From NCBI GenBank assembly GCA_950295325.1, contig OX485806.1, forward strand, positions 54,929,169-54,993,168: a DNA stretch of 64,000 nt. The letters are read 5' to 3'. Of the stretch, positions 42,708-56,789 are shown piece after piece. The position numbers and the translations under genes are program-made. The notes beneath the pieces are model-generated. The model saw nothing but the letters and a program-made list of their open reading frames with translations. It did no database searches and was not told the DNA's origin. The stretch's first letter is position 1. Each line of letters opens with the position of its first letter. Source of the stretch: Polytrichum commune (lineage: Eukaryota > Streptophyta > Polytrichopsida > Polytrichales > Polytrichaceae).

Positions 42708-44255
42708 CCCCTTAATCAGAAGCCTATCAATCCTACAACCTGAAACAAGACTGATATCAAACTGAAAGGCAAAAAAATAATGCTCGGGCCCGAATGTACA
42801 TAATGAAGGCTTTAAGCTTGATGAAACAACTTAGAATTAAAACCAAAAGTACCCACTTTAAATCCCCCCCTTAATCAGAAGCCTATCAATCCTACAACCT
42901 GAAACAAGAATGATATCAAACTGAAAGGCAAAAAAATGATGCTCGGGCCCGAATGTAAATAATGATGGCTTCAAGCTTGATGAAAGACCTTAGAAATAAA
43001 ACCAAAAGCAGTCACCCTAACCCCCCTAATCAGAAACCTTTCAATCCTACAACCTGAAACAAGACTGATATCAAACTGAAAGGCAAGAAATTGATGCTCG
43101 GGCCTGAATGTACATAATGAAGGCTTCAAGCTTGATGAAAGAACTTAGAATTAAAACCAAAAGCACCCACTTTAAACCCCCCCCCTTAATCAGAAGCCTA
43201 TCAATCCTACAACCTGAAACAAGACTAATATCAAACTGAAAGGCAAAAAAATGATGCTCGGGCCCGAATGTACATAATGAAGGCTTCAAGCTTGATGAAA
43301 GAACTTAGAAATAAAACCAAAAGCAGTCACCCTAACCCCTCTTAATCAGAAGCCTATCAATCCTACAACCTGAAACAAGACTGATATCAAACTGAAAGGC
43401 AAAAAAATGATGCTCGGGCCCGAATGTACATAATGAAGGCTTCAAGCTTGATGAAAGAACTTAGAAATAAAACCAAAAGCACCCACTTTAAACCCCCCCC
43501 CTTAATCAGAAGCCTATCAATCCTACAACCTGAAACAAGACTGATATCAAACTGAAAGGCAAAAAAATAATGCTCGGGCCCGAATGTACATAATGAAGGC
43601 TTTAAGCTTGATGAAACAACTTAGAATTAAAACCAAAAGTACCCACTTTAAATCCCCCCCTTAATCAGAAGCCTATCAATCCTACAACCTGAAACAAGAA
43701 TGATATCAAACTGAAAGGCAAAAAAATGATGCTCGGGCCCGAATGTAAATAATGATGGCTTCAAGCTTGATGAAAGACCTTAGAAATAAAACCAAAAGCA
43801 GTCACCCTAACCCCCCTAATCAGAAACCTTTCAATCCTACAACCTGAAACAAGACTGATATCAAACTGAAAGGCAAGAAATTGATGCTCGGGCCTGAATG
43901 TACATAATGAAGGCTTCAAGCTTGATGAAAGAACTTAGAATTAAAACCAAAAGCACCCACTTTAAACCCCCCCCCTTAATCAGAAGCCTATCAATCCTAC
44001 AACCTGAAACAAGACTAATATCAAACTGAAAGGCAAAAAAATGATGCTCGGGCCCGAATGTACATAATGAAGGCTTCAAGCTTGATGAAAGAACTTAGAA
44101 ATAAAACCAAAAGCAGTCACCCTAACCCCTCTTAATCAGAAGCCTATCAATCCTACAACCTGAAACAAGACTGATATCAAACTGAAAGGCAAAAAAATGA
44201 TGCTCGGGCCCGAATGTACATAATGAAGGCTTCAAGCTTGATGAAAGAACTTAGA
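42550..44255 (+). repeat. Higher-order repeat, 790-bp unit (5 monomers), two copies
   Basis: The block from about 42,550 recurs 790 bp to the right. Shared rare variants are AAAAAAATAATGCTCGGG, TGTAAATAATGATGG, and a unit with GGCAAGAAATTGATG plus GGGCCTGAATG (near 43,081 and 43,871). Part of the same series (TGTAAATAATGATGG then ATTGATGCTCGGGCCTG) appears a third time at about 48,000-48,340, separated from the tandem pair by other monomers. Confidence 0.83.
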
Positions 44256-44639
44256 ATTAAAACCAAAAGCAGTCACCCTAACCCCTCTTAATCAGAAGCC
44301 TATCAATCCTACAACCTGAAACAAGAATGATATCAAACTGAAAGGCAAAAAAATGATGCTCGGGCCCGAATGTACATAATGAAGGCTTTAAGCTTGATGA
44401 AACAACTTAGAATTAAAACCAAAAGTACCCACTTTAAACCCCCCCCTTAATCAGAAGCCTATCAATCCTACAACCTGAAACAAGAATGATATCAAACTGA
44501 AAGGCAAAAAAATGATGCTCGGGCCCGAATGTACATAATGAAGGCTTCAAGCTTGATGAAAGAACTTAGAAATAAAACCAAAAGCAGTCACCCTAACCCC
44601 TCTTAATCAGAAGCCTATCAATCCTACAACCTGAAACAA

Positions 44640-47365
44640 GAATGATATCAAACTGAAAGGGAAAAAATTGATGCTCGGGCCCGAATGTACATAATGAAGG
44701 CTTCAAGCTTGATGAAAGAACCTAGAAATAAAACCAAAAGCAGTCACCCTAACCCCCCTTAATCAGAAGCCTATCAATCCTACAACCTGAAACAAGACTG
44801 ATATCAAACTGAAAGGCAAAAAAATGATGCTCGGGCCCGAATGTACATAATGAAGGCTTTAAGCTTGATGAAAGAACTTAGAAATAAAACCAAAAACACC
44901 CACTTTAAACGCCCCCCCCTAAATCAGAAACCTTTCAATCCTACAACCTGAAACAAGACTGATATCAAACTGAAAGGCAAAAAAATGATGCTCGGGCCCG
45001 AATGTACATAATGAAGGCTTTAAGCTTGATGAAAGAACTTAGAAATAAAACCAAAAGCAGTCACCCTAACCCCCCCCTAAATCAGAAACCTTTCAATCCT
45101 ACAACCTGAAACAAGACTGATATCAAACTGAAAGGCAAAAAAATGATGCTCGGGCCCGAATGTACATAATGAAGGCTTCAAGCTTGATGAAAGAACTTAG
45201 AATTAAAACAAAAAGCAGTCACCCTAACCCCCCTTAATCAGAAGCCTATCAATCCTACAACCTCGAACAAGACTGATATCAAACTGAAAGGCCAAAAAAT
45301 GATGCTCGGGCCCGAATGTACATAATGAAGGCTTCAAGCTTGATGAAAGAACTTAGAAATAAAACCAAAAGCAGTCACCCTAACCCCTCTTAATCAGAAG
45401 CGTATCAATCCTACAACCTGAAACAAGACTGATATCAAACTGAAAGGCAAAAAAATGATGCTCGGGCCCGAATGTACATAATGAAGGCTTCAAGCTTGAT
45501 GAAAGAACTTAGAAATAAAACCAAAAGCACCCACTTTAAACCCCCCCCCTTAATCAGAAGCCTATCAATCCTACAACCTGAAACAAGACTGATATCAAAC
45601 TGAAAGGCAAAAAAATAATGCTCGGGCCCGAATGTACATAATGAAGGCTTGAAGCTTGATGAAACAACTTAGAATTAAAACCAAAAGTACCCACTTTAAA
45701 CCCCCCCCTTAATCAGAAGCCTATCAATCCTACAACCTGAAACAAGACTGATATCAAACTGAAAGGCAAAAAAATGATGCTCGGGCCCGAATGTACATAA
45801 TGAAGGCTTCAAGCTTGATGAAAGAACTTAGAAATAAAACCAAAACCACCCACTTTAAATACCCCCTAATCAGAAGCCTATCAATCCTACAACCTGAAAC
45901 AAGAATGATATTAAACTGAAAGGCAAAAAAATGATGCTCGGGCCCGAATGTACATAATGAAGGCTTTAAGCTTGATGAAACAACTTAGAATTAAAACCAA
46001 AAGCACCCACTTTAAACCCCCCCTTAATCAGAAGCCTATCAATCCTACAACCTGAAACAAGACTGATATCAAACTGAAAGGCAAAAAAATGATGCTCGGG
46101 CCCGAATGTACATAATGAAGGCTTCAAGCTTGATGAAAGAACTTAGAAATAAAACCAAAAGCAGTCACCCTAAACCCCCTTAATCAGAAGCCTATCAATC
46201 CTACAACCTGAAACAAGATTGATATCAAACTGAAAGGCAAAAAAATGATGCTCGGCCCGAATGTACATAATGAAGGCTTCAAGCTTGATGAAAGAACTTA
46301 GAAATAAAACCAAAAGCAGTCACCCTAACCCCCCCCTAAATCAGAAACCTTTCAATCCTACAACCTGAAACAAGACTGATATCAAACTGAAAGCCAAAAA
46401 AATGATGCTCGGGCCCGAATGTACATAATGAAGGCTTCAAGCTTGATGAAAGAACTTAGAATTAAAACCAAAAGCACCCACTTTAAACCCCCCCCTTAAT
46501 CAGAAGCCTATCAATCCTACAACCTGAAACAAGACTGATATCAAACTGAAAGGCAAAAAAATGATGCTCGGGCCCGAATGTACATAATGAAGGCTTCAAG
46601 CTTGATGAAAGAACTTAGAATTAAAACCAAAAGCACCCACTTTAAACCCCCCCCTTAATCAGAAGCCTATCAATCCTACAACCTGAAACAAGACTGATAT
46701 CAAACTGAAAGGCAAAAAAATGATGCTCGGGCCCGAATGTACATAATGAAGGCTTCAAGCTTGATGAAAGAACTTAGAATTAAAACCAAAAGCACCCACT
46801 TTAAACCCCCCCCTTAATCAGAAGCCTATCAATCCTACAACCTGAAACAAGACTGATATCAAACTGAAAGCCAAAAAAATGATGCTCGGGCCCGAATGTA
46901 CATAATGAAGGCTTTAAGCTTGATGAAAGAACTTAGAATTAAAACCAAAAGCACCCACTTTAAACCCCCCCCTTAATCAGAAGCCTTTCAATCCTACAAC
47001 CTGAAACAAGACTGATATCAAACTGAAAGGGAAAAAATTGATGCTCGGGCCCGAATGTACATAATGAAGGCTTCAAGCTTGATGAAAGAACCTAGAAATA
47101 AAACCAAAAGCAGTCACCCTAACCCCCCTTAATCAGAAGCCTATCAATCCTACAACCTGAAACAAGACTGATATCAAACTGAAAGGCAAAAAAATGATGC
47201 TCGGGCCCGAATGTACATAATGAAGGCTTTAAGCTTGATGAAAGAACTTAGAAATAAAACCAAAAACACCCACTTTAAACGCCCCCCCCTAAATCAGAAA
47301 CCTTTCAATCCTACAACCTGAAACAAGACTGATATCAAACTGAAAGGCAAAAAAATGATGCTCGG
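44640..47365 (+). repeat. Dispersed duplication in the array, 2,370-bp spacing (15 monomers)
   Basis: The block at about 44,640-44,995 recurs at about 47,010-47,365. Both contain GGGAAAAAATTGATGCTC (AAAAAA at 44,661 and 47,031 regions), the rare GAACCTAGAAATAAAACC change, and then an AACACCCACTTTAAACG unit with a long C run. The two copies are separated by unrelated monomer types. A third GGGAAAAAATTGATG unit lies near 48,765, next to a local deletion that gives AATGAAGCTTCAAGC. Confidence 0.7.
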
Positions 47366-49689
47366 GCCCGAATGTACATAATGAAGGCTTCAAGCTTGAT
47401 GAAAGAACTTAGAATTAAAACCAAAACCACCCACTTTAAATACCCCCTAATCAAAAGCCTATCAATCCTACAACCTGAAACAAGACTGATATCAAACTGA
47501 AAGGCAAAAAAATGATGCTCGGGCCCGAATGTACATAATGAAGGCTTCAAGCTTGATGAAAGAACTTAGAAATAAAACCAAAACCACCCACTTTAAACCC
47601 CCCTTAATCAGAAGCCTATCAATCCTACAACCTGAAACAAGAATGATATCAAACTGAAAGGCAAAACAATGATGCTCGGGCCCGAATGTACATAATGAAG
47701 GCTTCAAGCTTGATGAAAGAACTTAGAAATAAAACCAAAACCACCCACTTTAAACCCCCCTTAATCAGAAGCCTATCAATCCTACAACCTGAAACAAGAC
47801 TGATATCAAACTGAAAGGCAAAAAAATGATGCTCGGGCCCGAATGTACATAATGAAGGCTTCAAGCTTGATGAAAGAACTTCGAATTAAAACCAAAAGCA
47901 CCACTTTAAACCCCCCCCTTAATCAGAAGCCTATCAATCCTACAACCTGAAACAAGAATGATATCAAACTGAAAGGCCAAAAAATGATGCTCGGGCCCGA
48001 ATGTAAATAATGATGGCTTCAAGCTTGATGAAAGACCTTAGAAATAAAACCAAAAGCAGTCACCCTAACCCCCCTAATCAGAAACCTTTCAATCCTACAA
48101 CCTGAAACAAGACTGATATCAAACTGAAAGGCAAAAAATTGATGCTCGGGCCTGAATGTACATAATGAAGGCTTCAAGCTTGATGAAAGAACTTATAATT
48201 AAAACCAAAAGCACCCACTTTAAACCCCCCCCCTTAATCAGAAGCCTATCAATCCTACAACCTGAAACAAGACTAATATCAAACTGAAAGGCAAAAAAAT
48301 GATGCTCGGGCCCGAATGTACATAATGAAGGCTTCAAGCTTGATGAAAGAACTTAGAAATAAAACCAAAAGCAGTCACCCTAACCCCTCTTAATCAGAAG
48401 CCTATCAATCCTACAACCTGAAACAAGACTGATATCAAACTGAAAGGCAAAAAAATGATGCTCGGGCCCGAATGTACATAATGAAGGCTTCAAGCTTGAT
48501 GAAAGAACTTAGAAATAAAACCAAAAGCACCCACTTTAAACCCCCCCCCCCCTTAATCAGAAGCCTATCAATCCTACAACCTGAAACAAGAATGATATCA
48601 AACTGAAAGGCAAAAAAATGATGCTCGGGCCCGAATGTACATAATCAAGGCTTCAAGCTTGATGAAAGAACTTAGAATTAAAACCAAAAGCAGTCACCCT
48701 AACCCCCCTAATTAGAAGCCTATCAATCCTACAACCTGAAACAAGATTGATATCAAACTGAAAGGGAAAAAATTGATGCTCGGGCCCGAATGTACATAAT
48801 GAAGCTTCAAGCTTGATGAAAGAACTTAGAAATAAAACCAAAAGCAGTCACCCTAACCCCCCTTAATCAGAAGCCTATCAATCCTACAACCTGAAACAAG
48901 ACTGATATCAAACTGAAAGGCAAAAAAATGATGCTCGGGCCCGAATGTACATAATGAAGGCTTTAAGCTTCATGAAACAACTTAGAAATAAAACCAAAAA
49001 CACCCACTTTAACCGCCCCCCCCTAAATCAGAAACCTTTCAATCCTACAACCTGAAACAAGACTGATATCAAACTGAAAGGCAAAAAAATGATGCTCGGG
49101 CCCGAATGTACATAATGAAGGCTTTAAGCTTGATGAAAGAACTTAGAAATAAAACCAAAAGCACCCACTTTAAACCCCCCTCTTAATCAGAAGCCTATCA
49201 ATCCTACAACCTGAAACAAGACTGATATCAAACTGAAAGGCAAAAAAATGATGCTCGGGCCCGAATGTACATAATGAAGGCTTCAAGCTTGATGAAAGAA
49301 CTTAGAAATAAAACCAAAACCACCCACTTTAAATACCCCCTAATCAGAAGCCTATCAATCCTACAACCTGAAACAAGAATGATATCAAACTGAAAGGCAA
49401 AAAAATGATGCTCGGGCCCGAATGTACATAATGAAGGCTTCAAGCTTGATGAAAGAACTTAGAAATAAAACCAAAACCACCCACTTTAAATACCCCCTAA
49501 TCAGAAGCCTATCAATCCTACAACCTGAAACAAGAATGATATCAAACTGAAAGGCAAAAAAATGATGCTCGGGCCCGAATGTACATAATGAAGGCTTCAA
49601 GCTTGATGAAAGAACTTAGAAATAAAACCAAAAGCACCCACTTTAAACCCCCCCCCTTAATCAGAAGCCTATCAATCCTACAACCTGAA

Positions 49690-52600
49690 ACAAGACTGAT
49701 ATCAAACTGAAAGGCAAAAAAATAATGCTCGGGCCCGAATGTACATAATGAAGGCTTTAAGCTTGATGAAACAACTTAGAATTAAAACCAAAAGCACCCA
49801 CTTTAAACCCCCCTCTTAATCAGAAGCCTATCAATCCTACAACCTGAAACAAGACTGATATCAAACTGAAAGGCAAAAAAATGATGCTCGGGCCCGAATG
49901 TACATAATGAAGGCTTCAAGCTTGATGAAAGAACTTAGAAATAAAACCAAAACCATCCACTTTAAATACCCCCTAATCAGAAGCCTATCAATCCTACAAC
50001 CTGAAACAAGAATGATATCAAACTGAAAGGCAAAAAAATGATGCTCGGGCCCGAATGTACATAATGAAGGCTTTAAGCTTGATGAAACAACTTAGAATTA
50101 AAACCAAAAGCACCCACTTTAAACCCCACCTTAATCAGAAGCCTACCAATCCTACAACCTGAAACAAGACTGATATCAAACTGAAAGGCAAAAAAATGAT
50201 GCTCGGGCCCGAATGTACATAATGAAGGCTTCAAGCTTGATGAAAGAACTTAGAAATAAAACCAAAAGCACTGACACTAACCCCCCCCCTAAATCAGAAA
50301 CCTTTCAATCCTACAACCTGAAACAAGAATGATATCAAACTGAAAGGCAAAAAAATGATGCTCGGGCCCGAATGTACATAATGAAGGCTTTAAGCTTGAT
50401 GAAAGAACTTAGAAATAAAACCAAAAGCACCCACTTTAAACCCCCCTTAATCAGAAGCCTATCAATCCTACAACCTGAAACAAGAATGATATCAAACTGA
50501 AAGGCAAAACAATGATGCTCGGGCCCGAATGTACATAATGAAGGCTTCAGGCTTGATGAAAGAACTTAGAAATAAAACCAAAACCACCCACTTTAAACCC
50601 CCCTTAATCAGAAGCCTATCAATCCTACAACCTGAAACAAGAATGATATCAAACTGAAAGGCAAAACAATGATGCTCGGGCCCGAATGTACATAATGAAG
50701 GCTTCAAGCTTGATGAAAGAACTTAGAAATAAAACCAAAAGCATTGACACTAACCCCCCCCCCTAAATCAGAAACCTTTCAATCCTACAACCTGAAACAA
50801 GACTGATATCAAACTGAAAGGCAAAAAAATGATGCTCGGGCCCGAATGTACATAATGAAGGCTTCAAGCTTGATGAAAGAACTTAGAAATAAAACCAAAA
50901 GCACTCACACTAACCCCCCCCTTAATCAGAAGCCTATCAATTCTACAACCTGAAACAAGAATGATATCAAACTGAAAGGCAAAAAAATGATGCTCGGGCC
51001 CGAATGTACATAATGAAGGCTTCAAGCTTGATGAAACAACTTAGAATTAAAACCAAAAGCACCCACTTTAAACCCCCCCCTTAATCAGAAGCCTGTCAAT
51101 CCTACAACCTGAAACAAGACTGATATCAAACTGAAAGGGAAAAAAATGATGCTCGGGCCCGAATGTACATAATGAAGGCTTCAAGCTTGATGAAAGAACT
51201 TAGAAATAAAACCAGAACCACCCACTTTAAACCCCCCCCTTAATCAGAAGCCTATCAATCCTACAACCTGAAACAAGACTGATATCAAACTGAAAGGCAA
51301 AAAAATGATGCTCGGGCCCGAATGTACATAATGAAGGCTTCAAGCTTGATGAAAGAACTTAGAAATAAAACCAAAAGCACCCACTTTAAACCCCCCTAAA
51401 TCAGAAGCCTATCAATCCTACAACCTGAAACAAGACTGATATCAAACTGAAAGGCAAAAAAATGATGCTCGGGCCCGAATGTACATAATGAAGGCTTCAA
51501 GCTTGATGAAAGAACTTAGAAATAAAACCAAAAACACCCACTTTAAACCCCCCCCCCTTTAATCAGAAGCCTATCAATCCTACAACCTGAAACAAGACTG
51601 ATATCAAACTGAAAGGCAAAAAAATGATGCTCGGGCCCGAATGTACATAATGATGGCTTCAAGCTTGATGAAAGACCTTAGAAATAAAACCAAAAGCACT
51701 CACACTAACCCCCCCCCCTAATCAGAAGCCTATCAATCCTACAACCTGAAACAAGACTGATATCAAACTGAAAGGCAAAAAAATGATGCTCGGGCCCGAA
51801 TGTACATAATGAAGGCTTCAAGCTTGATGAAAGAACTTAGAAATAAAACCAAAAGCACTCACACTAACCCCCCCCCTAATCAGAAGCCTATCAATCCTAC
51901 AACCTGAAACAAGAATGATATCAAACTGAAAGGCAAAAAAATGATGCTCGGGCCCGAATGTACATAATGAAGGCTTCAAGCTTGATGAAAGAACTTAGAA
52001 TTAAAACCAAAAGCACCCACTTTAAACCCCCCCCTTAATCAGAAGCCTATCAATCCTACAACCTGAAACAAGACTGATATCAAACTGAAAGGCAAAAAAA
52101 TGATGCTCGGGCCCGAATGTACATAATGAAGGCTTCAAGCTTGATGAAAGAACTTAGAAATAAAACCAGAACCACCCACTTTAAACCCCCCCCTTAATCA
52201 GAAGCCTATCAATCCTACAACCTGAAACAAGACTGATATCAAACTGAAAGGCAAAAAAATGATGCTCGGGCCCGAATGTACATAATGAAGGCTTCAAGCT
52301 TGATGAAAGAACTTAGAAATAAAACCAAAAGCACCCACTTTAAACCCCCCCTAATCAGAAGCCTATCAATCCTACAACCTGAAACAAGACTGATATCAAA
52401 CTGAAAGGCAAAAAAATGATGCTCGGGCCCGAATGTACATAATGAAGGCTTCAAGCTTGATGAAAGAACTTAGAAATAAAACCAAAAACACCCACTTTAA
52501 ACCCCCCCCCCTTTAATCAGAAGCCTATCAATCCTACAACCTGAAACAAGACTGATATCAAACTGAAAGGCAAAAAAATGATGCTCGGGCCCGAATGTAC

Positions 52601-55600
52601 ATAATGATGGCTTCAAGCTTGATGAAAGACCTTAGAAATAAAACCAAAAGCACTCACACTAACCCCCCCCCTAATCAGAAGCCTATCAATCCTACAACCT
52701 GAAACAAGAATGATATCAAACTGAAAGGCAAAAAAATGATGCTCGGGCCCGAATGTACATAATGAAGGCTTCAAGCTTGATGAAAGAACTTAGAAATAAA
52801 ACCAAAAGCACCCACTTTAAACCCCCCCCTTAATCAGAAGCCTATCAATCCTACAACCTGAAACAAGACTGATATCAAACTGAAAGGCAAAAAAATGATG
52901 CTCGGGCCCGAATGTACATAATGAAGGCTTCAAGCTTGATGAAAGAACTTAGAATTAAAACCAAAAGCACCCACTTTAAACCCCCCCCTTAATCAGAAGC
53001 CTATCAATCCTACAACCTGAAACAAGACTGATATCAAACTGAAAGGCAAAAAAATAATGCTCGGGCCCGAATGTACATAATGAAGGCTTTAAGCTTGATG
53101 AAACAACTTAGAATTAAAACCAAAAGCACCCACTTTAAACCCCCCTCTTAATCAGAAGCCTATCAATCCTACAACCTGAAACAAGACTGATATCAAACTG
53201 AAAGGCAAAAAAATGATGCTCGGGCCCGAATGTACATAATGAAGGCTTCAAGCTTGATGAAAGAACTTAGAAATAAAACCAAAACCATCCACTTTAAATA
53301 CCCCCTAATCAGAAGCCTATCAATCCTACAACCTGAAACAAGAATGATATCAAACTGAAAGGCAAAAAAATGATGCTCGGGCCCGAATGTACATAATGAA
53401 GGCTTTAAGCTTGATGAAACAACTTAGAATTAAAACCAAAAGCACCCACTTTAAACCCCACCTTAATCAGAAGCCTATCAATCCTACAACCTGAAACAAG
53501 ACTGATATCAAACTGAAAGGCAAAAAAATGATGCTCGGGCCCGAATGTACATAATGAAGGCTTCAAGCTTGATGAAAGAACTTAGAAATAAAACCAAAAG
53601 CACTGACACTAACCCCCCCCCTAAATCAGAAACCTTTCAATCCTACAACCTAAAACAAGACTGATATCAAATTGAAAGGCAAAAAAATGATGCTCGGGCC
53701 CGAATGTACATAATGAAGGCTTTAAGCTTGATGAAAGAACTTAGAAATAAAACCAAAAGCACCCACTTTAAACCCCCCTTAATCAGAAGCCTATCAATCC
53801 TACAACCTGAAACAAGAATGATATCAAACTGAAAGGCAAAACAATGATGCTCGGGCCCGAATGTACATAATGAAGGCTTCAGGCTTGATGAAAGAACTTA
53901 GAAATAAAACCAAAACCACCCACTTTAAACCCCCCTTAATCAGAAGCCTATCAATCCTACAACCTGAAACAAGAATGATATCAAACTGAAAGGCAAAACA
54001 ATGATGCTCGGGCCCGAATGTACATAATGAAGGCTTCAAGCTTGATGAAAGAACTTAGAAATAAAACCAAAAGCATTGACACTAACCCCCCCCCCTAAAT
54101 CAGAAACCTTTCAATCCTACAACCTGAAACAAGACTGATATCAAACTGAAAGGCAAAAAAATGATGCTCGGGCCCGAATGTACATAATGAAGGCTTCAAG
54201 CTTGATGAAAGAACTTAGAAATAAAACCAAAAGCACTCACACTAACCCCCCCCTTAATCAGAAGCCTATCAATTCTACAACCTGAAACAAGAATGATATC
54301 AAACTGAAAGGCAAAAAAATGATGCTCGGGCCCGAATGTACATAATGAAGGCTTCAAGCTTGATGAAACAACTTAGAATTAAAACCAAAAGCACCCACTT
54401 TAAACCCCCCCCTTAATCAGAAGCCTGTCAATCCTACAACCTGAAACAAGACTGATATCAAACTGAAAGGGAAAAAAATGATGCTCGGGCCCGAATGTAC
54501 ATAATGAAGGCTTCAAGCTTGATGAAAGAACTTAGAAATAAAACCAGAACCACCCACTTTAAACCCCCCCCTTAATCAGAAGCCTATCAATCCTACAACC
54601 TGAAACAAGACTGATATCAAACTGAAAGGCAAAAAAATGATGCTCGGGCCCGAATGTACATAATGAAGGCTTCAAGCTTGATGAAAGAACTTAGAAATAA
54701 AACCAAAAGCACCCACTTTAAACCCCCCTAAATCAGAAGCCTATCAATCCTACAACCTGAAACAAGACTGATATCAAACTGAAAGGCAAAAAAATGATGC
54801 TCGGGCCCGAATGTACATAATGAAGGCTTCAAGCTTGATGAAAGAACTTAGAAATAAAACCAAAAACACCCACTTTAAACCCCCCCCCTTTAATCAGAAG
54901 CCTATCAATCCTACAACCTGAAACAAGACTGATATCAAACTGAAAGGCAAAAAAATGATGCTCGGGCCCGAATGTACATAATGATGGCTTCAAGCTTGAT
55001 GAAAGACCTTAGAAATAAAACCAAAAGCACTCACACTAACCCCCCCCCCTAATCAGAAGCCTATCAATCCTACAACCTGAAACAAGACTGATATCAAACT
55101 GAAAGGCAAAAAAATGATGCTCGGGCCCGAATGTACATAATGAAGGCTTCAAGCTTGATGAAAGAACTTAGAAATAAAACCAAAAGCACTCACACTAACC
55201 CCCCCCCTAATCAGAAGCCTATCAATCCTACAACCTGAAACAAGAATGATATCAAACTGAAAGGCAAAAAAATGATGCTCGGGCCCGAATGTACATAATG
55301 AAGGCTTCAAGCTTGATGAAAGAACTTAGAATTAAAACCAAAAGCACCCACTTTAAACCCCCCCCTTAATCAGAACCCTATCAATCCTACAACCTGAAAC
55401 AAGACTGATATCAAACTGAAAGGCAAAAAAATGATGCTCGGGCCCGAATGTACATAATGAAGGCTTCAAGCTTGATGAAAGAACTTAGAAATAAAACCAG
55501 AACCACCCACTTTAAACCCCCCCCTTAATCAGAAGCCTATCAATCCTACAACCTGAAACAAGACTGATATCAAACTGAAAGGCAAAAAAATGATGCTCGG

Positions 55601-56025
55601 GCCCGAATGTACATAATGAAGGCTTCAAGCTTGATGAAAGAACTTAGAAATAAAACCAAAAGCACCCACTTTAAACCCCCCCTAATCAGAAGCCTATCAA
55701 TCCTACAACCTGAAACAAGACTGATATCAAACTGAAAGGCAAAAAAATGATGCTCGGGCCCGAATGTACATAATGAAGGCTTCAAGCTTGATGAAAGAAC
55801 TTAGAAATAAAACCAAAAACACCCACTTTAAACCCCCCCCCCTTTAATCAGAAGCCTATCAATCCTACAACCTGAAACAAGACTGATATCAAACTGAAAG
55901 GCAAAAAAATGATGCTCGGGCCCGAATGTACATAATGATGGCTTCAAGCTTGATGAAAGACCTTAGAAATAAAACCAAAAGCACTCACACTAACCCCCCC
56001 CCTAATCAGAAGCCTATCAATCCTA
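49690..56025 (+). repeat. Higher-order repeat, ~3,332-bp unit (21 monomers), nearly two copies
   Basis: The block at about 49,690-52,690 recurs at 53,022-56,025. Rare markers recur at 3,331-3,332 bp: AATAATGCTCGGG (49,721 and 53,053), GGCTTCAGGCTTGATG (C at 50,548 and 53,880), CAATTCTACAACC (about 50,939 and 54,271) and AAGCCTGTCAATCC (about 51,091 and 54,423). Only scattered substitutions separate the copies. A smaller 954-bp, six-monomer repeat is nested inside, marked by ACCAGAACCACCC at 51,211 and 52,165, so the 954-bp event came before the 3.3-kb one. Confidence 0.88.
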
Positions 56026-56789
56026 CAACCTGAAACAAGACTGATATCAAACTGAAAGGCAAAAAAATGATGCTCGGGCCCGAATGTACATAATGAAGGC
56101 TTCAAGCTTGATGAAAGAACTTAGAAATAAAACCAAAAGCACTCACACTAACCCCCCCCCTAATCAGAAGCCTATCAATCCTACAACCTGAAACAAGAAT
56201 GATATCAAACTGAAAGGCAAAAAAATGATGCTTGGGCCCGAATGTACATAATGAAGGCTTCAAGCTTGATGAAAGAACTTAGAAATAAAACCAAAACCAC
56301 CCACTTTAAACCCCCCTTAATCAGAAGCCTATCAATCCTACAACCTGAAACAGGACTGATATCAAACTGCAAGGCAAAACAATGATGCTCGGGCCCGAAT
56401 GTACATAATGAAGGCTTCAAGCTTGATGAAAGAACTTAGAAATAAAACCAAAACCACCCACTTTAAACCCCCCTTAATCAGAAGCCTATCTATCCTACAA
56501 CCTGAAACAAGACTGATATCAAACTGAAAGGCAAAACAATGATGCTCGGGCCCGAATGTACATAATGAAGGCTTCAAGCTTGATGACAGAACTTAGAAAT
56601 AAAACCAAAACCACCCACTTTAAACCCCCCTTAATCAGAAGCCTATCAATCCTACAACCTGAAACAAGAATGATATCAAACTGAAAGGCAAAACAATGAT
56701 GCTCGGGCCCGAATGTACATAATGAAGGCTTCAAGCTTGATGAAAGAACTTAGAAATAAAACCAAAACCACCCACTTTAAACCCCCCTT

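Noticed and set aside
48653-48841. 62-codon minus-strand open frame in the satellite.
   Set aside because: It is the same by-product as above, altered by a local deletion near 48,803 and a different C run.
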